From Anaerolineae bacterium (GTDB taxonomy: Bacteria; Chloroflexota; Anaerolineae; Anaerolineales; UBA4823): 64,000 bases of DNA. Shown here in pieces: positions 15,955-25,345 of the stretch; position 1 is the stretch's first letter, and every line of letters starts with the position of its first letter. The position numbers were made by a program, and so were the translations under genes. The notes below the pieces were generated by a model that ran no database searches, had not been told where the DNA came from, and saw only the letters and a program-made list of their open reading frames with translations. The stretch covers positions 124,001 through 188,000 of the forward strand of contig QOQU01000006.1 in assembly GCA_003327455.1 (NCBI GenBank), written 5' to 3'.

Positions 15955-16866
15955 CTAAGGAAAAGAGTTATCAAAGGATAGCGCAAGCGCAATCCCGGTC
16001 AGTGCGTCAAGACCAGACGAATGCCCCCAGCTAAGCAGGCAATCAGCACAAGCGGATAAATCTGGATCGCCACACAGGATGCCATCCAACGCAAGGATGA
16101 GACGTTCATCCGCCTGCCCCTTGAGAGCAAGCTGAATAAAGTTGGCGCCCAACGTAGTTGTCATCCCAAAATCTAATTTGCCTACGGTGTGGCGAAGAAC
16201 TTCAAGGCGAAAAGAGGGCATCACTATTTTGCCCCACCGACAGAAAGTAAGGATTAGCCCTGTACATAAATCATCCCCAGAAGGTGTTAATCCTGATCCT
16301 TTTCCCAGTACCTCACTTAGCGCCTTCGCAATCAGAGAAGATTTTTGGGCTTGAAGGGCCAGCTTGATATTTTCCAACAGGTAGAAGAACTCACCGTTAG
16401 GGGTGGAACATCCCTGCTGAAGGCCCAAGAGATGCGGAATGAATTGAGCTAGTTGGTGAGACGGTCGCCTATCTAGCACAAGTTGTGTGAGGTTTTTTAA
16501 GTTGGAAAAAAGGTCAGAAGCGGGGAGCGGCTCTTTAACGGGTGGTGAAACCCGCCAAATTAAGGCTTCCTCCCAACGGATACCCAGAGCAAGATCTGGA
16601 AAATAGAGCTTACCAGGATAAACGAAGGCATGTGTTCCAATTTGCAATTCATCCAAGTTTTCGTTATGGCGAGCCAGGTTGAGGGTGAGCGGGCCTCGAA
16701 ACTTACCTTTGGATAGAAAGATGACTTTTTGGGATGAAAGCAATAGGTAAACCCCTCCAGTGACATTCCCTAGTACCGTTGCTTCCTTCACTTGGGTTAA
16801 CCAACGTCGCGCAAAATACCCTATCTCAGAGACGGCTATCGTTGATCGAACAGGGAAATCCATCAT
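15955..16866 (-). CDS. allH: DUF2877 protein, AllH-type subunit of oxamate carbamoyltransferase
   Basis: A 303-residue DUF2877 protein. The diagnostic block is LGKGSGLTPSGDDLCTGLI (around 192-210), with LGRG/LTPSGDD typical of YlbF/AllH. In E. coli the AllF (FdrA), AllG (YlbE) and AllH (YlbF) proteins together form oxamate carbamoyltransferase of anaerobic allantoin breakdown (oxalurate to oxamate plus carbamoyl phosphate). Here AllF and AllG homologues lie at 23,768-26,738 in the divergent series. It is separated from them and transcribed oppositely from a shared 717-bp spacer with a GntR-type palindrome, suggesting joint control. Confidence 0.8.
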   Translation of the reverse strand: MMDFPVRSTIAVSEIGYFARRWLTQVKEATVLGNVTGGVYLLLSSQKVIFLSKGKFRGPLTLNLARHNENLDELQIGTHAFVYPGKLYFPDLALGIRWEEALIWRVSPPVKEPLPASDLFSNLKNLTQLVLDRRPSHQLAQFIPHLLGLQQGCSTPNGEFFYLLENIKLALQAQKSSLIAKALSEVLGKGSGLTPSGDDLCTGLILTFCRWGKIVMPSFRLEVLRHTVGKLDFGMTTTLGANFIQLALKGQADERLILALDGILCGDPDLSACADCLLSWGHSSGLDALTGIALALSFDNSFP

Positions 16867-17147
16867 TCAACTCTCTCTTGAGGTGCTGACCCGTATCTTC
16901 GCAATAACAATTTCTCGTTAGATTATAAAAGCGGTCACAAGAGAAGAGTAAGAAAGCTGGAAAAGGGACAAAACAAAAAAATAATTTAAACCCTTCATCG
17001 CTCACCTGATACTTCGTAAAGTGAGACAGTGGGGGACATGCTTTTGTGAAAGTAGTCATAGAGAGGTGTCTGGTAAAGAGTTATGACGAAAATCATATTA
17101 GAACATGATAATATTCACTTGGATTTATATTGCATTTATCTCCATAA

Positions 17148-17167
17148 TGTATACATAAAAGTATACA
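17148..17167. promoter_or_regulatory. Candidate GntR/FadR-family operator
   Basis: Perfect inverted repeat TGTATAC-N6-GTATACA. TNGTNNNACNA-like AT-rich palindromes are typical targets of FCD-type GntR regulators, and one is encoded at 22,951-23,670 in the same locus. It overlaps a plausible promoter for the permease operon. Confidence 0.55.
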
Positions 17168-17295
17168 AATCGTGTGACTGGGGTAGTCAATAGAAAGGAG
17201 GTAAACGGAGAGGCAGAAACAAGAGGAGTTTTTACATCTCTACAAACTTCCAGTCTAAAAGCTTAAATTTAGCGAATCAAGGAGCTTCCTACTCG

Positions 17296-17418
17296 ATGAA
17301 AGTCAGGAGAGTTTGTCAATTTCGAGAGTATCTCCGTGAGACCTCAAACCAACAGACCTTGATTCCAGGGGATTATCTGTACTCGTTTCCTGCTCCCATG
17401 TCTCTTGTCCCAATTTAG
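17296..17418 (+). CDS. Possible 40-aa leader ORF
   Basis: ATG to TAG encodes MKVRRVCQFREYLRETSNQQ and 20 further residues. AAGGAG lies 11 bases upstream. There are no recognisable motifs. It sits in the leader of the permease operon, 166 bases before the permease start. It may be a leader peptide or chance. Confidence 0.25.
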   Translation: MKVRRVCQFREYLRETSNQQTLIPGDYLYSFPAPMSLVPI

Positions 17419-17583
17419 TTATTTTGTAAGGAGGAAAAAAACAAAAGATAGACTCGGCCGGCAAACTCCTTGTATATCCTCAAGGTCTCTTAAAGCTTTC
17501 TGAGACTTTCCAGAAGGCAGAACCTAAATTCAGGACAGGCTCAAATTCATGTCGCAGTTATTTATTTTGATAAGGAGATGACT

Positions 17584-18972
17584 ATGACCACAGGAGCTAT
17601 TGCCGAAAAGCAGCAATATGTTGGATACTTGCCCAATGACGCCCCACCCTTTGGTGCCATGGTTGGCCTGGCATTTCAACATGTTCTGACAATGTTCCCT
17701 GCAACCGTCCTGGTTGCCATCCTGACGACCTTCGATGTAGGCGTGACCCTCTTCGCCTCAGGTCTTGCTACAATTGTCGCATTGATTGTATCGTCTCGTC
17801 TGACAAAATCCTACATTCCCTTGTATTATGGTTCAAGCTTTTCCTATATCGCTCCAGTCGTAGCGATTACCGTCACGAACATCTACAACATTGATGATCC
17901 TGTCATGCGCATTCGCATTGCTCAGGGCGGCATTGTAATTACGGGCTTGGTTAACATCGCTGTTGGGGTGTTGATTCGCTTCATCGGCAAAGAGACCATT
18001 GACAAAATCTTGCCTCCCGAAGTTACGGGTTCCGTGGCAACTGTGATTGGAATCGCTCTGGCATTCGCTGCTTTGGACATGGCTTCTGCCCACTGGGGTG
18101 TAGCGCTAATCACTTTGCTAGTCACGATTGTGTTCTCGGTCTATCTACGCGGGCGAGGATTTATTGGTATGATCCCGATTTTGTTAGGAGCTATTGTAGG
18201 ATATATCGTCTCAATCCCCTTAGGGCTAGTGGACTTCAAGCCTGTAGCTGAAGCAGCCTGGCTCCGCATCCCTAATTTTACATTGCCTGTTTTCATGGGA
18301 GGCGCTATCCTGGCAATTGCTCCCATTGCCATCGCTACCATTCCAGAGAGCACCGCCCATCTTTATCAGATCAGCTTGTACGTCGACCAACTGGCTGCTG
18401 AATTGGGACGTCCTCCTCTCAAACTGAGTCGCTTCTTGGGGATTAACCTGATCTGTGATGGAATTGGCGATAGCATCAACGGTCTATTGGGCGGATGCGC
18501 TGGCACAAACTATGGAGAAAACAACTCCCTGATGGCAATTACACGTAATTACTCTGGACCAGCGCTCATCACTGCCGGGGTGATTTCGATGTTATTGGGC
18601 TTCATCGGAAAACTGGCAGCCCTGGTGGGCACTCTGCCGGTTGCTGTAACGGGCGGCCTGGCTATTTATCTGTTCGGTGTCATTGGCGCTCAAGGGATCG
18701 CCTTGCAGATTGCTCGTAAGGTAAATATGTTTGATCCCCGTAAACTGGCCGTCATTGCAACCGTTTTGGTCATAGGAATTGGGGGTGCTATCGGGTATGA
18801 AGGAGGAATGATACCTTTCAAACTTGGTTCAATTGAATGGCAGTTGCCCTCAATTGCTACCTCCGCCGTGGTGGGCATAATCCTCAATCTGATCTTCATG
18901 TTGTTCCCTGCCCGTCAAATCGACAAGGAGTTTGAAGAACTGCCCATCGAGAAACTTGAATTAGAGGTGTAA
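17584..18972 (+). CDS. Nucleobase (uracil/xanthine-type) NCS2 permease
   Basis: A 462-residue NCS2/NAT transporter with about 14 membrane segments, which imports purines or pyrimidines with a cation. The substrate-site Glu is in IATIPESTAHL (~255). The NAT signature region is CAGTNYGENNSLMAITR (~303-319), with GEN typical of the family. ATG 17584 is preferred since AAGGAG lies 6 bases upstream; an ATG two codons earlier abuts the ribosome site. It is the first gene of the hydroxylase series, consistent with uptake of the substrate. The exact base cannot be told from sequence. Confidence 0.88.
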   Translation: MTTGAIAEKQQYVGYLPNDAPPFGAMVGLAFQHVLTMFPATVLVAILTTFDVGVTLFASGLATIVALIVSSRLTKSYIPLYYGSSFSYIAPVVAITVTNIYNIDDPVMRIRIAQGGIVITGLVNIAVGVLIRFIGKETIDKILPPEVTGSVATVIGIALAFAALDMASAHWGVALITLLVTIVFSVYLRGRGFIGMIPILLGAIVGYIVSIPLGLVDFKPVAEAAWLRIPNFTLPVFMGGAILAIAPIAIATIPESTAHLYQISLYVDQLAAELGRPPLKLSRFLGINLICDGIGDSINGLLGGCAGTNYGENNSLMAITRNYSGPALITAGVISMLLGFIGKLAALVGTLPVAVTGGLAIYLFGVIGAQGIALQIARKVNMFDPRKLAVIATVLVIGIGGAIGYEGGMIPFKLGSIEWQLPSIATSAVVGIILNLIFMLFPARQIDKEFEELPIEKLELEV

Positions 18973-18990
18973 ACCGGTTTTGAGCGAAGG

Positions 18991-19069
18991 CCTCCCCCCG
19001 AATGGAAGATACTTTGGGACTGAGAAAAATTCTCTATTCAACCCCTTAAAATTCCCCTTCGGGGGGAGG
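18991..19069 (+). promoter_or_regulatory. Long-range inverted repeat with embedded UUCG hairpin between permease and hydroxylase genes
   Basis: CCTCCCCCCGAA (18991-19002) is perfectly complementary to TTCGGGGGGAGG (19058-19069). The second arm also belongs to a local CCCC-TTCG-GGGG hairpin, so two structures compete. No T-run follows. It could stabilise or attenuate the downstream mRNA. Confidence 0.4.
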
Positions 19070-19108
19070 ACGCCCCAAGGATAGATGTTTATATAAGGAG
19101 ATTTGAGA

Positions 19109-20005
19109 ATGATCACTGCCCTGTCGGGTTTACCCGAATTCGAATATATCAAACCGTTGAACCTAAGCGAAGCGAGCCGTTTTCTCGCCGATCACGCTGG
19201 TGAAGCGCGTCCCTTTGCTGGGGGCACGGATGTTTTTGTCCGCATGCGGGATGGTATTTGGAAAGAAAAGTATCTGGTAGACATCAAAGGGTTAGATGGA
19301 ACAAAGGAGCTAAGCTTTGATCCGCAGAAGGGGTTGAAAATCGGTGCAGGCATAAACATGAATCAGGTCATGCAAAACCCAGACGTGCGTCAACATTACC
19401 CGCTCCTTGTGGAAGCTTGCCGCACCGTAGCGAGTTATCAGTTGCGCACGCGAGCAACCATTGTGGGAAATATCTGTAACGCATCCCCTGCCGGGGATAC
19501 CATCGGTAGCTGCATGGTTTTCAGAGGAGAGTTACGCGTCCACGGGGTGGATGGATGGCGTACTGAACCCCTCTCGACCTTCTTCCTAGGCCCTGGAAAG
19601 ACTCGCCTAACCCCTGGGGATGTAGTGGCTTCCCTACATCTCCCCCCTCCACCGCCAGGATGCAAAGGTACCTACATCAAGCTTGGACGCAATCAAATGA
19701 GTGATCTGGCTATCGTGGGTGTAACAGTTCTTGGATTTCCACAAGCCGATCTGCCTTCCGGTTATTGCTTCCGAATAGCGCTGGCTGCTGTTGCCCCAAC
19801 ACCTTTGGAAGCGGTGGCAGCCGAGGAGTATCTGGCACAACATACTATCACCAGCGAAACGCTTAGCGAAGCCGCTCGCCTGGCACAAGAAGCCTGTTCG
19901 CCCATCGACGATGTGCGTGGCAGCGCGCGCTACCGCCGGGCAATGGTCAGAAATCTGACTCTCAAGGCCTTGACTTCCGTTTGGCAGTTGTTGCAAACCG
20001 CATAA
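19109..20005 (+). CDS. xdhB: Molybdenum hydroxylase FAD subunit (xanthine dehydrogenase family)
   Basis: A 298-residue FAD-binding subunit of the CoxM/XdhB family. FAD contacts are in RPFAGGTDVFVRMR (34-47) and TIVGNICNASPAGDT (~116-130); the C-terminal CO-dehydrogenase flavoprotein domain ends with DVRGSARYRRAMV. It passes electrons from the Fe-S subunit to an acceptor. The start is at ATG 19109, with AAGGAG 8 bases before it; a TTG two codons earlier is unlikely. It is followed by the Fe-S and Mo subunits in tight order. Confidence 0.88.
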   Translation: MITALSGLPEFEYIKPLNLSEASRFLADHAGEARPFAGGTDVFVRMRDGIWKEKYLVDIKGLDGTKELSFDPQKGLKIGAGINMNQVMQNPDVRQHYPLLVEACRTVASYQLRTRATIVGNICNASPAGDTIGSCMVFRGELRVHGVDGWRTEPLSTFFLGPGKTRLTPGDVVASLHLPPPPPGCKGTYIKLGRNQMSDLAIVGVTVLGFPQADLPSGYCFRIALAAVAPTPLEAVAAEEYLAQHTITSETLSEAARLAQEACSPIDDVRGSARYRRAMVRNLTLKALTSVWQLLQTA

Positions 20006-20024
20006 TTGAGAAAGGACGCAACTT

Positions 20025-20498
20025 ATGGGTATCCATCGAATTTCACTTACGGTCAACGGAGACTTCCATCAAGTGGACGTCCCCTCAAATATGACACTGC
20101 TCCAAATGTTGAGAGAAAAGTTAACCTTAACTGGCACGAAGAACGGCTGTATGGCTGGCGAATGTGGAGCATGTACAGTGATTCTAAATGGGGAGCCTGT
20201 GAATAGTTGCATGGTACTGGCTGCAGAATGTGATGGGTCGGATGTAATTACCATCGAAGGGCTTGCGAAAAACGGCAGGCTTGATCCAATCCAGCAGGCG
20301 ATGATTGCCCATAGTGGAGTGCAATGCGGCTTCTGCACCCCGGGCATCATCATCTCAGCGCGAGCTTTACTTGACCGCAACCCCTCCCCCAGCATAGAGG
20401 ACGTAAAAGAAGCACTTGTGGGCAACCTGTGTCGCTGCACTGGTTATCACAGTATCTTTTCAGCAATTCTTGAGGTAGCTCAATCACAGGATAAATAA
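20025..20498 (+). CDS. xdhC: Molybdenum hydroxylase [2Fe-2S] subunit
   Basis: A 157-residue subunit with two [2Fe-2S] domains. The plant-type ferredoxin ligands are in GCMAGECGACTVILNG plus NSC (~42-64). The helical C-terminal cluster has CGFCTPG (~100) and GNLCRCTGY (~135). It relays electrons from the Mo site to FAD. AAAGGA precedes the ATG, 19 bases after the FAD gene. Confidence 0.92.
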   Translation: MGIHRISLTVNGDFHQVDVPSNMTLLQMLREKLTLTGTKNGCMAGECGACTVILNGEPVNSCMVLAAECDGSDVITIEGLAKNGRLDPIQQAMIAHSGVQCGFCTPGIIISARALLDRNPSPSIEDVKEALVGNLCRCTGYHSIFSAILEVAQSQDK

Positions 20499-20525
20499 GC
20501 CTCGATTTAGGAAAGGACTGATGGT

Positions 20526-22886
20526 ATGGTACTGGAAAAACACGATCTGAAAACGGCTTCCTCACCCATTGGGAAGAGTGTGCCTCGGGTAGATGCTTAC
20601 GAAAAGGTGACCGGTTCTGCCGTATTTGCAGATGACATCCAATTCGGGCCAGCGTTGCTGTATGCTCGCATTAAGCGTAGCCCTCTGCCGCACGCCTTAA
20701 TCAAGCGGATAGACGTCAGCAAAGCACGGCAGTTGCCTGGTGTCAAGGCTGTAGTTACTGGACAGGATTTCCCCGGCTATATCGGTTTATACCTACAAGA
20801 TCGGCATATTTTCTGTCGCGATCGGGTTCGCTATGTAGGCGATCCTGTAGCAGGAGTAGCAGCGATTTCCGAAGAAATTGCCGAGAAGGCACTTGAGCTT
20901 ATCGAAGTTGAATATGAACCGTTACCAGCGATCTTCGATCCAGAGTATGGGGCCAGTCCTGATGCGCCTTTGCTTCATCCTGATCTCGGCCAATACAAAG
21001 TTGCCCCCTTCATATATCCAAAGCCTGGCACGAACATTTCCAACCATTTTAAGATACGCAAAGGTGATGTTGACGCAGCCTGGAAAGATTGCGCTTCGAT
21101 TGTCGAGCGTGTCTACCGCATTCCCCATGTTCAACACGTTCCACTTGAGCCTCACATTGCCATAGCAAAGGTCGATGAAAAGGGGCATGTGACCCTGTGG
21201 GGCAGTTCTCAATCACCTTTTGCGCAGCGGAATTTGATCGCCATGGCGCTGGGCAAATCCCAAAGCGATGTGCAGGTGATTGCTCCCTACGTTGGGGGAG
21301 GCTTTGGGTGCAAAGCGGGGGTGACGATGGAGGCACTGGCCGTGGCAATTGCCAGTAAAGTACCCGGCCATCCCGTGAAGTTACGCCTTACCCGCGAAGA
21401 GGAATTTCACACCGCCTTTGTGCGCCAGGGTGTGGTGCTTCATATCAAGATGGGTTGTGATAAAAACGGCAAACTGCTGGCGATGGAAAATCGCTTTTAC
21501 TGGGATGGAGGGGCTTACACCGAGTACGGCGTGAATGTAACCCGGACAGCCGGTTACAGCAGCAGCGGCCCCTATGAAATCCCCAATATCAAGACGGATA
21601 GCTATTGCGTCTACACCAACCACCCCGTTGGTGGACCAATGCGCGGCTTTGGTCACCCAGAAATTCATGCCGGCATTGAACAATGCATTGACGAGCTTGC
21701 GCGTGAAATTGGGATGGATCCCGTAGAATTTCGACGCATAAACTGCTTGAAAGAAAATAGTATTTTAGTGACGGGGGGAAAAATGCACAAGACAGGTCTA
21801 CTGGAATGCATTGACAAAGTCGCCAAAGCAATTGACTGGGGTACCAAAACCACTCCGCGTGAGCCGAATAAGCGACGAGGGAAAGGGATTGCCGCCATGT
21901 GGAAGGCGCCGGCTATGCCTCCCAATGCTGGCTCAAGCGCCGTAGTCAAACTGACGGAAGATGGTAAGGTGATTGTCGAAGTAGGCGGCCAGGAAATCGG
22001 ACAGGGGTCCTTCACTGTCGCTGCTCAGATTGCAGCAGCAGCCCTCGGAGTGCCCTTTGAATGGGTACGGGTGGCTGGTCCGGTTGATACCAAGTATAGC
22101 CCCTATGAATGGCAAACCGTTGCCAGCCGCATCACCTGGAGCATGGGCAACGCGATCGTCGCTGCCGCCTCTGATGCGCGCAAACAAATTCTGGAATTGG
22201 TGGCTCAAGCCTGGAACGAGAATGTAGAAGACCTCGATATTGTGGATGGCAACGTGATCTCCTATAAGAGTGAAGAATCTCGCTCTTTAAAGGATTTGGT
22301 GATTTATGGATTGCCTCGCCCAGATGGAAAAGGTTGGATGGGCGGTCCGATTGTAGGGCGGGGCAGCTTTATGCCCACCTACATCACCGGCTTAGACCCA
22401 GAAACCGGTCAGGGAGAACGAGCAGTGGCGCACTACACTACAGGCGCTCAGGCAGTGGAAGTGGAAGTAGACATGGACACCGGCCGCGTGACGGTGTTAC
22501 GTGCGGTGGCTGCTTTTGATGTCGGGCGAGCGATCAATCCAGAGGCAGTCAAAGCTCAGATGGAAGGCGGCATGATTCAAGGCATCAGTACCGCTCTCTT
22601 TGAGTCGCTGAAGCTGAAAGATGGCATCCCTCAAAACTCCAGCTTCGTAGATTACCGCATCGCGACAAGTACGGATGTGCCACTGGAACTGGAAACGATC
22701 ATCGTTGAAGTGCCTCAGGATGATGGCCCGTGGGGAGCGCGCGGCGTAGGAGAACACGCGATGGTGCCCACCATTCCAGCAATTGCCAACGCAATCTACG
22801 ATGCGATTGGAATCCGAGTCTCCGAGCCTCCTTTCACTTCAGAAAAGGTCTATCTGGCAATGCAAGAAGCGGGTTTGGTGCCGTGA
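20526..22886 (+). CDS. xdhA: Molybdenum hydroxylase catalytic (Moco) subunit
   Basis: A 786-residue Mo-binding subunit. The N-terminal hammerhead begins VDAYEKVTGSAVFADDI. Moco contacts are in SSQSPFAQRN (~234), VGGGFGCKAGV (~256) and PMRGFGHPEI (~370). The catalytic Glu is in GARGVGEHAM (~743). It lacks the AYRCSFR loop of CO dehydrogenase, so it is a hydroxylase of xanthine or a related N-heterocycle. SelD, YqeB and YqeC are encoded in this window, making a selenium-dependent Mo site possible. Substrate is inferred from the purine-type neighbours. Confidence 0.88.
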   Translation: MVLEKHDLKTASSPIGKSVPRVDAYEKVTGSAVFADDIQFGPALLYARIKRSPLPHALIKRIDVSKARQLPGVKAVVTGQDFPGYIGLYLQDRHIFCRDRVRYVGDPVAGVAAISEEIAEKALELIEVEYEPLPAIFDPEYGASPDAPLLHPDLGQYKVAPFIYPKPGTNISNHFKIRKGDVDAAWKDCASIVERVYRIPHVQHVPLEPHIAIAKVDEKGHVTLWGSSQSPFAQRNLIAMALGKSQSDVQVIAPYVGGGFGCKAGVTMEALAVAIASKVPGHPVKLRLTREEEFHTAFVRQGVVLHIKMGCDKNGKLLAMENRFYWDGGAYTEYGVNVTRTAGYSSSGPYEIPNIKTDSYCVYTNHPVGGPMRGFGHPEIHAGIEQCIDELAREIGMDPVEFRRINCLKENSILVTGGKMHKTGLLECIDKVAKAIDWGTKTTPREPNKRRGKGIAAMWKAPAMPPNAGSSAVVKLTEDGKVIVEVGGQEIGQGSFTVAAQIAAAALGVPFEWVRVAGPVDTKYSPYEWQTVASRITWSMGNAIVAAASDARKQILELVAQAWNENVEDLDIVDGNVISYKSEESRSLKDLVIYGLPRPDGKGWMGGPIVGRGSFMPTYITGLDPETGQGERAVAHYTTGAQAVEVEVDMDTGRVTVLRAVAAFDVGRAINPEAVKAQMEGGMIQGISTALFESLKLKDGIPQNSSFVDYRIATSTDVPLELETIIVEVPQDDGPWGARGVGEHAMVPTIPAIANAIYDAIGIRVSEPPFTSEKVYLAMQEAGLVP

Positions 22887-22950
22887 AATGATTGGAATAT
22901 AGAAAGTGTTCGTTGGGTACATCGAGCCTATGCCTTGAAGAAGCAACACT

Positions 22951-23670
22951 ATGAAAAACCATAAAGGGACTGTGCTGAGTAGTGAAATTTTCAATGTCTT
23001 GAAGGAACGCATAATCTGCTGGAAATATCCGCCTGGTTACCGTTTCCTTGAGGAAGAATTATGCGCAGAGTTTGGCGTCAGCCGTAGTCCAATTCGGGAA
23101 ACTTTGCAAATGCTGGCAGAGAATGGATTGGTAATAAAAGAACCCCATCGGGGATATATGGTGCGCCAGCCCGACATGGAAGAAATTAATCAACTCTATG
23201 ATATCCGCATTGCCTTAGAAAGCTTTGTGGTGGAATGGCTAGCCATCCATGGGATGCCAGAAGAGGTATGGGAGGAATTATACACCTTCTGGCAACAAGT
23301 GTTGCTGAACACCCCTCCCCTGCTAGTCGATTTTGCCGAAAAAGATGAAGCTTTTCACGAAACTTTGGCAGAATGCACTGGGAATCGCATCCTACTCAGC
23401 TATTTAAAAAGCGTCAACGAACGATTGCATTTTATCCGGATGACAGATATTACAAATATTGATCGTCTGAGGGTGACTTGTGATCAGCATCTACAAGTTT
23501 TGGAGCGTATAAAAAATGGAGATGTTCAGGGGGCGCAACAGGCAATACGCTTGAACATCGAAGGCGGGCGTCAAAAGGTAGCTCAAGCATATATGGAAGC
23601 CCTATCCCAGGCATTTCTGAACTACTCCAACTCTATGCGAGATAAAAAAGGGTACTCTCCCTTAAAGTGA
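22951..23670 (+). CDS. GntR-family transcriptional regulator (FadR/FCD subgroup)
   Basis: A 239-residue regulator. The winged helix covers residues ~10-75, with EEELCAEFGVSRSPIRETLQML as the recognition region. An all-helical FCD ligand domain follows (~85-225), with the Asp/His metal-site pattern (DIRIALE, FHETLAEC, CDQHLQVLE). Such proteins usually repress catabolic operons until an acidic metabolite binds. It sits in the middle of the locus, and the matching palindrome lies at 17148-17167. No repeat of that palindrome was seen just upstream of this gene. Confidence 0.88.
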   Translation: MKNHKGTVLSSEIFNVLKERIICWKYPPGYRFLEEELCAEFGVSRSPIRETLQMLAENGLVIKEPHRGYMVRQPDMEEINQLYDIRIALESFVVEWLAIHGMPEEVWEELYTFWQQVLLNTPPLLVDFAEKDEAFHETLAECTGNRILLSYLKSVNERLHFIRMTDITNIDRLRVTCDQHLQVLERIKNGDVQGAQQAIRLNIEGGRQKVAQAYMEALSQAFLNYSNSMRDKKGYSPLK

Positions 23671-23767
23671 AAGCGTTGAAAAGAAGAAAATTTTCGTCAG
23701 TATCGCCATAATTTGACCATGCCAGTGCTGCCCTAAATAAGGAGTGTATCGTTACAAGGAGGTGAAC

Positions 23768-25345
23768 TTGGCAGTAAAGTCCCTTGTCAAGCCCAGTGCA
23801 TATTATGACTCAGTCACCTTGATGCTGGTGGCAAGAGAGCTTGTCCGTCTGCCAGGAGTGAACGACGCTGCGGCTGTGATGGCAACCGAGGCAAATAAAG
23901 CCATATTGCTTCAGGCAGGGTTACTTACCCCCGAAGCTCAAGCAGCGGGCGCAAATGACCTGGTCATCGTGGTTTCGGCTACGGATGAAACCATCGATGA
24001 GGCTCTCTCCCAGGCAGAGCGATTACTCCAAAAAAAGCAACCAGAGGTCGCTTCCGAAGCTCCAGGTCAAGCTTTCGCTCAAGGGTACCGTCCCCGCACC
24101 CTGACTGCCGCCGCAAAGGCAACTCCTCAAGCAAACTTAGCCCTGATTTCAGTCGCCGGGCGATATGCTGCGGATGAAGCCTGGGAAGCCCTCCATCGCG
24201 GTTTACATGTCTTCCTCTTCAGCGACAACGTGTCTATCGAAGATGAAGTGATGCTCAAACGGTACGCCGCCGATAGGGGATTGTTGGTGATGGGCCCTGG
24301 CGCTGGCACTGCTATCATTAATGGGGTAGCGTTGGGGTTCGCAAATGTCGTCCCAAGAGGGCCGGTCGGCTTGGTCTCTGCTGCGGGTACGGGCTTGCAG
24401 GAGGTTACCAGCCTGTTGGCAAGACATGGGGTAGGGATAACCCAAGCGATAGGCACAGGGGGAAGGGATACCAGTCAGGCAGTTGGGGGGATCACGATGC
24501 TGATGGGCTTGCAGGCTTTGCAGGAGGATAACAATACTGAGGTGATTGTCTTGATCAGCAAACCTGCCGCCAAAACAGTTACCCAAAAGGTACTGGATCA
24601 GGTCAACCGCAGCCAAAAGCCAACCGTTGTATGCTTTTTGGGGGAAGACGCTCGAAGTCTTGGAGTTGAAGAGAAAAAGAATTTATGGGCAGTTCGCACG
24701 CTGGAGGAAGCCGCCTTACAGAGTGTGGCAATTGTATCCGGCAAGAAAGATTTTGACCTCTCAGCACGAGATCTCTCCGATAACATTACAGAACTTCGGC
24801 GACAGTTACAACCCCAACAACGCTACCTCCGTGCTCTATTTTCAGGGGGTACGTTGTGTTACGAGGCGCAGTTGATCTGGCGCGATCAACTGAAAGAGCC
24901 CGTATTCTCGAATGCCCCCCTTGATGAGGGCAATAAACTTGCGGATTCCAGTCATAGCCAAGGACACACAGCAATTGACCTGGGGGAGGAGGAGTTCACA
25001 GTCGGACGTCCGCATCCGATGATTGACAATGATTTACGCATCCGACGCCTGTTGCAAGAAGTGCAACAACCAGAAGTAGGGGTAGTGCTGTTGGATGTTG
25101 TGCTTGGCTACGGAGCTCATCCCGATCCTGCGTCCGAACTGGCGGAAGCAATCCGTAAGGCACAAGAAACTGCAGCCAAGGCGGGACGCAAGGTGATCTT
25201 CGTGGCTTCCATTACTGGCACCGATGGCGATCCGCAAAATTATAGCCGCCAGGAGCAATTGCTAAGGGACAGTGGTGTCATCCTTTGTCCCAGTAACGCT
25301 GCAGCAGCGCGATTAACTGCACGCATTTTGGAGGAATATGGATAG
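23768..25345 (+). CDS. fdrA: FdrA/AllF, acyl-CoA-synthetase-like subunit of oxamate carbamoyltransferase
   Basis: A 525-residue protein of the FdrA family, built on the succinyl-CoA synthetase alpha/beta fold: an N-terminal domain to ~95, a CoA-binding-like part with LLVMGPGAGTAII and GLVSAAGTGLQEV (~175-215), GTGGRDTSQAVGG (~235), and a C-terminal ligase-like domain. TTG 23768 is preferred: AAGGAGG lies 5 bases upstream, and the GTG at 23744 is too early. In E. coli, AllF acts with AllG and AllH. It overlaps the DUF1116 gene by 8 bases, so subunit coupling is likely. Confidence 0.85.
   Translation: MAVKSLVKPSAYYDSVTLMLVARELVRLPGVNDAAAVMATEANKAILLQAGLLTPEAQAAGANDLVIVVSATDETIDEALSQAERLLQKKQPEVASEAPGQAFAQGYRPRTLTAAAKATPQANLALISVAGRYAADEAWEALHRGLHVFLFSDNVSIEDEVMLKRYAADRGLLVMGPGAGTAIINGVALGFANVVPRGPVGLVSAAGTGLQEVTSLLARHGVGITQAIGTGGRDTSQAVGGITMLMGLQALQEDNNTEVIVLISKPAAKTVTQKVLDQVNRSQKPTVVCFLGEDARSLGVEEKKNLWAVRTLEEAALQSVAIVSGKKDFDLSARDLSDNITELRRQLQPQQRYLRALFSGGTLCYEAQLIWRDQLKEPVFSNAPLDEGNKLADSSHSQGHTAIDLGEEEFTVGRPHPMIDNDLRIRRLLQEVQQPEVGVVLLDVVLGYGAHPDPASELAEAIRKAQETAAKAGRKVIFVASITGTDGDPQNYSRQEQLLRDSGVILCPSNAAAARLTARILEEYG

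Larger units (their letters stand above)
16867..17583. other. 717-bp divergent regulatory spacer (allH-like / nucleobase permease)
   Basis: This long AT-rich spacer holds a GntR-type palindrome (17148-17167), a TTGCAT (17131) element that could be a -35 box overlapping it, and a possible 40-codon reading frame (17296-17418). Two strong Shine-Dalgarno-like runs, AAAGGAGG near 17198 and AAGGAGG near 17429, have no start codon at proper distance. I looked for a purine riboswitch core and for a Moco element and saw neither. Confidence 0.5.

Noticed and set aside
17168-17583. Purine or Moco riboswitch before the permease
   Set aside because: No conserved purine-aptamer core or Moco-motif pattern could be found by eye; a covariance search would decide.
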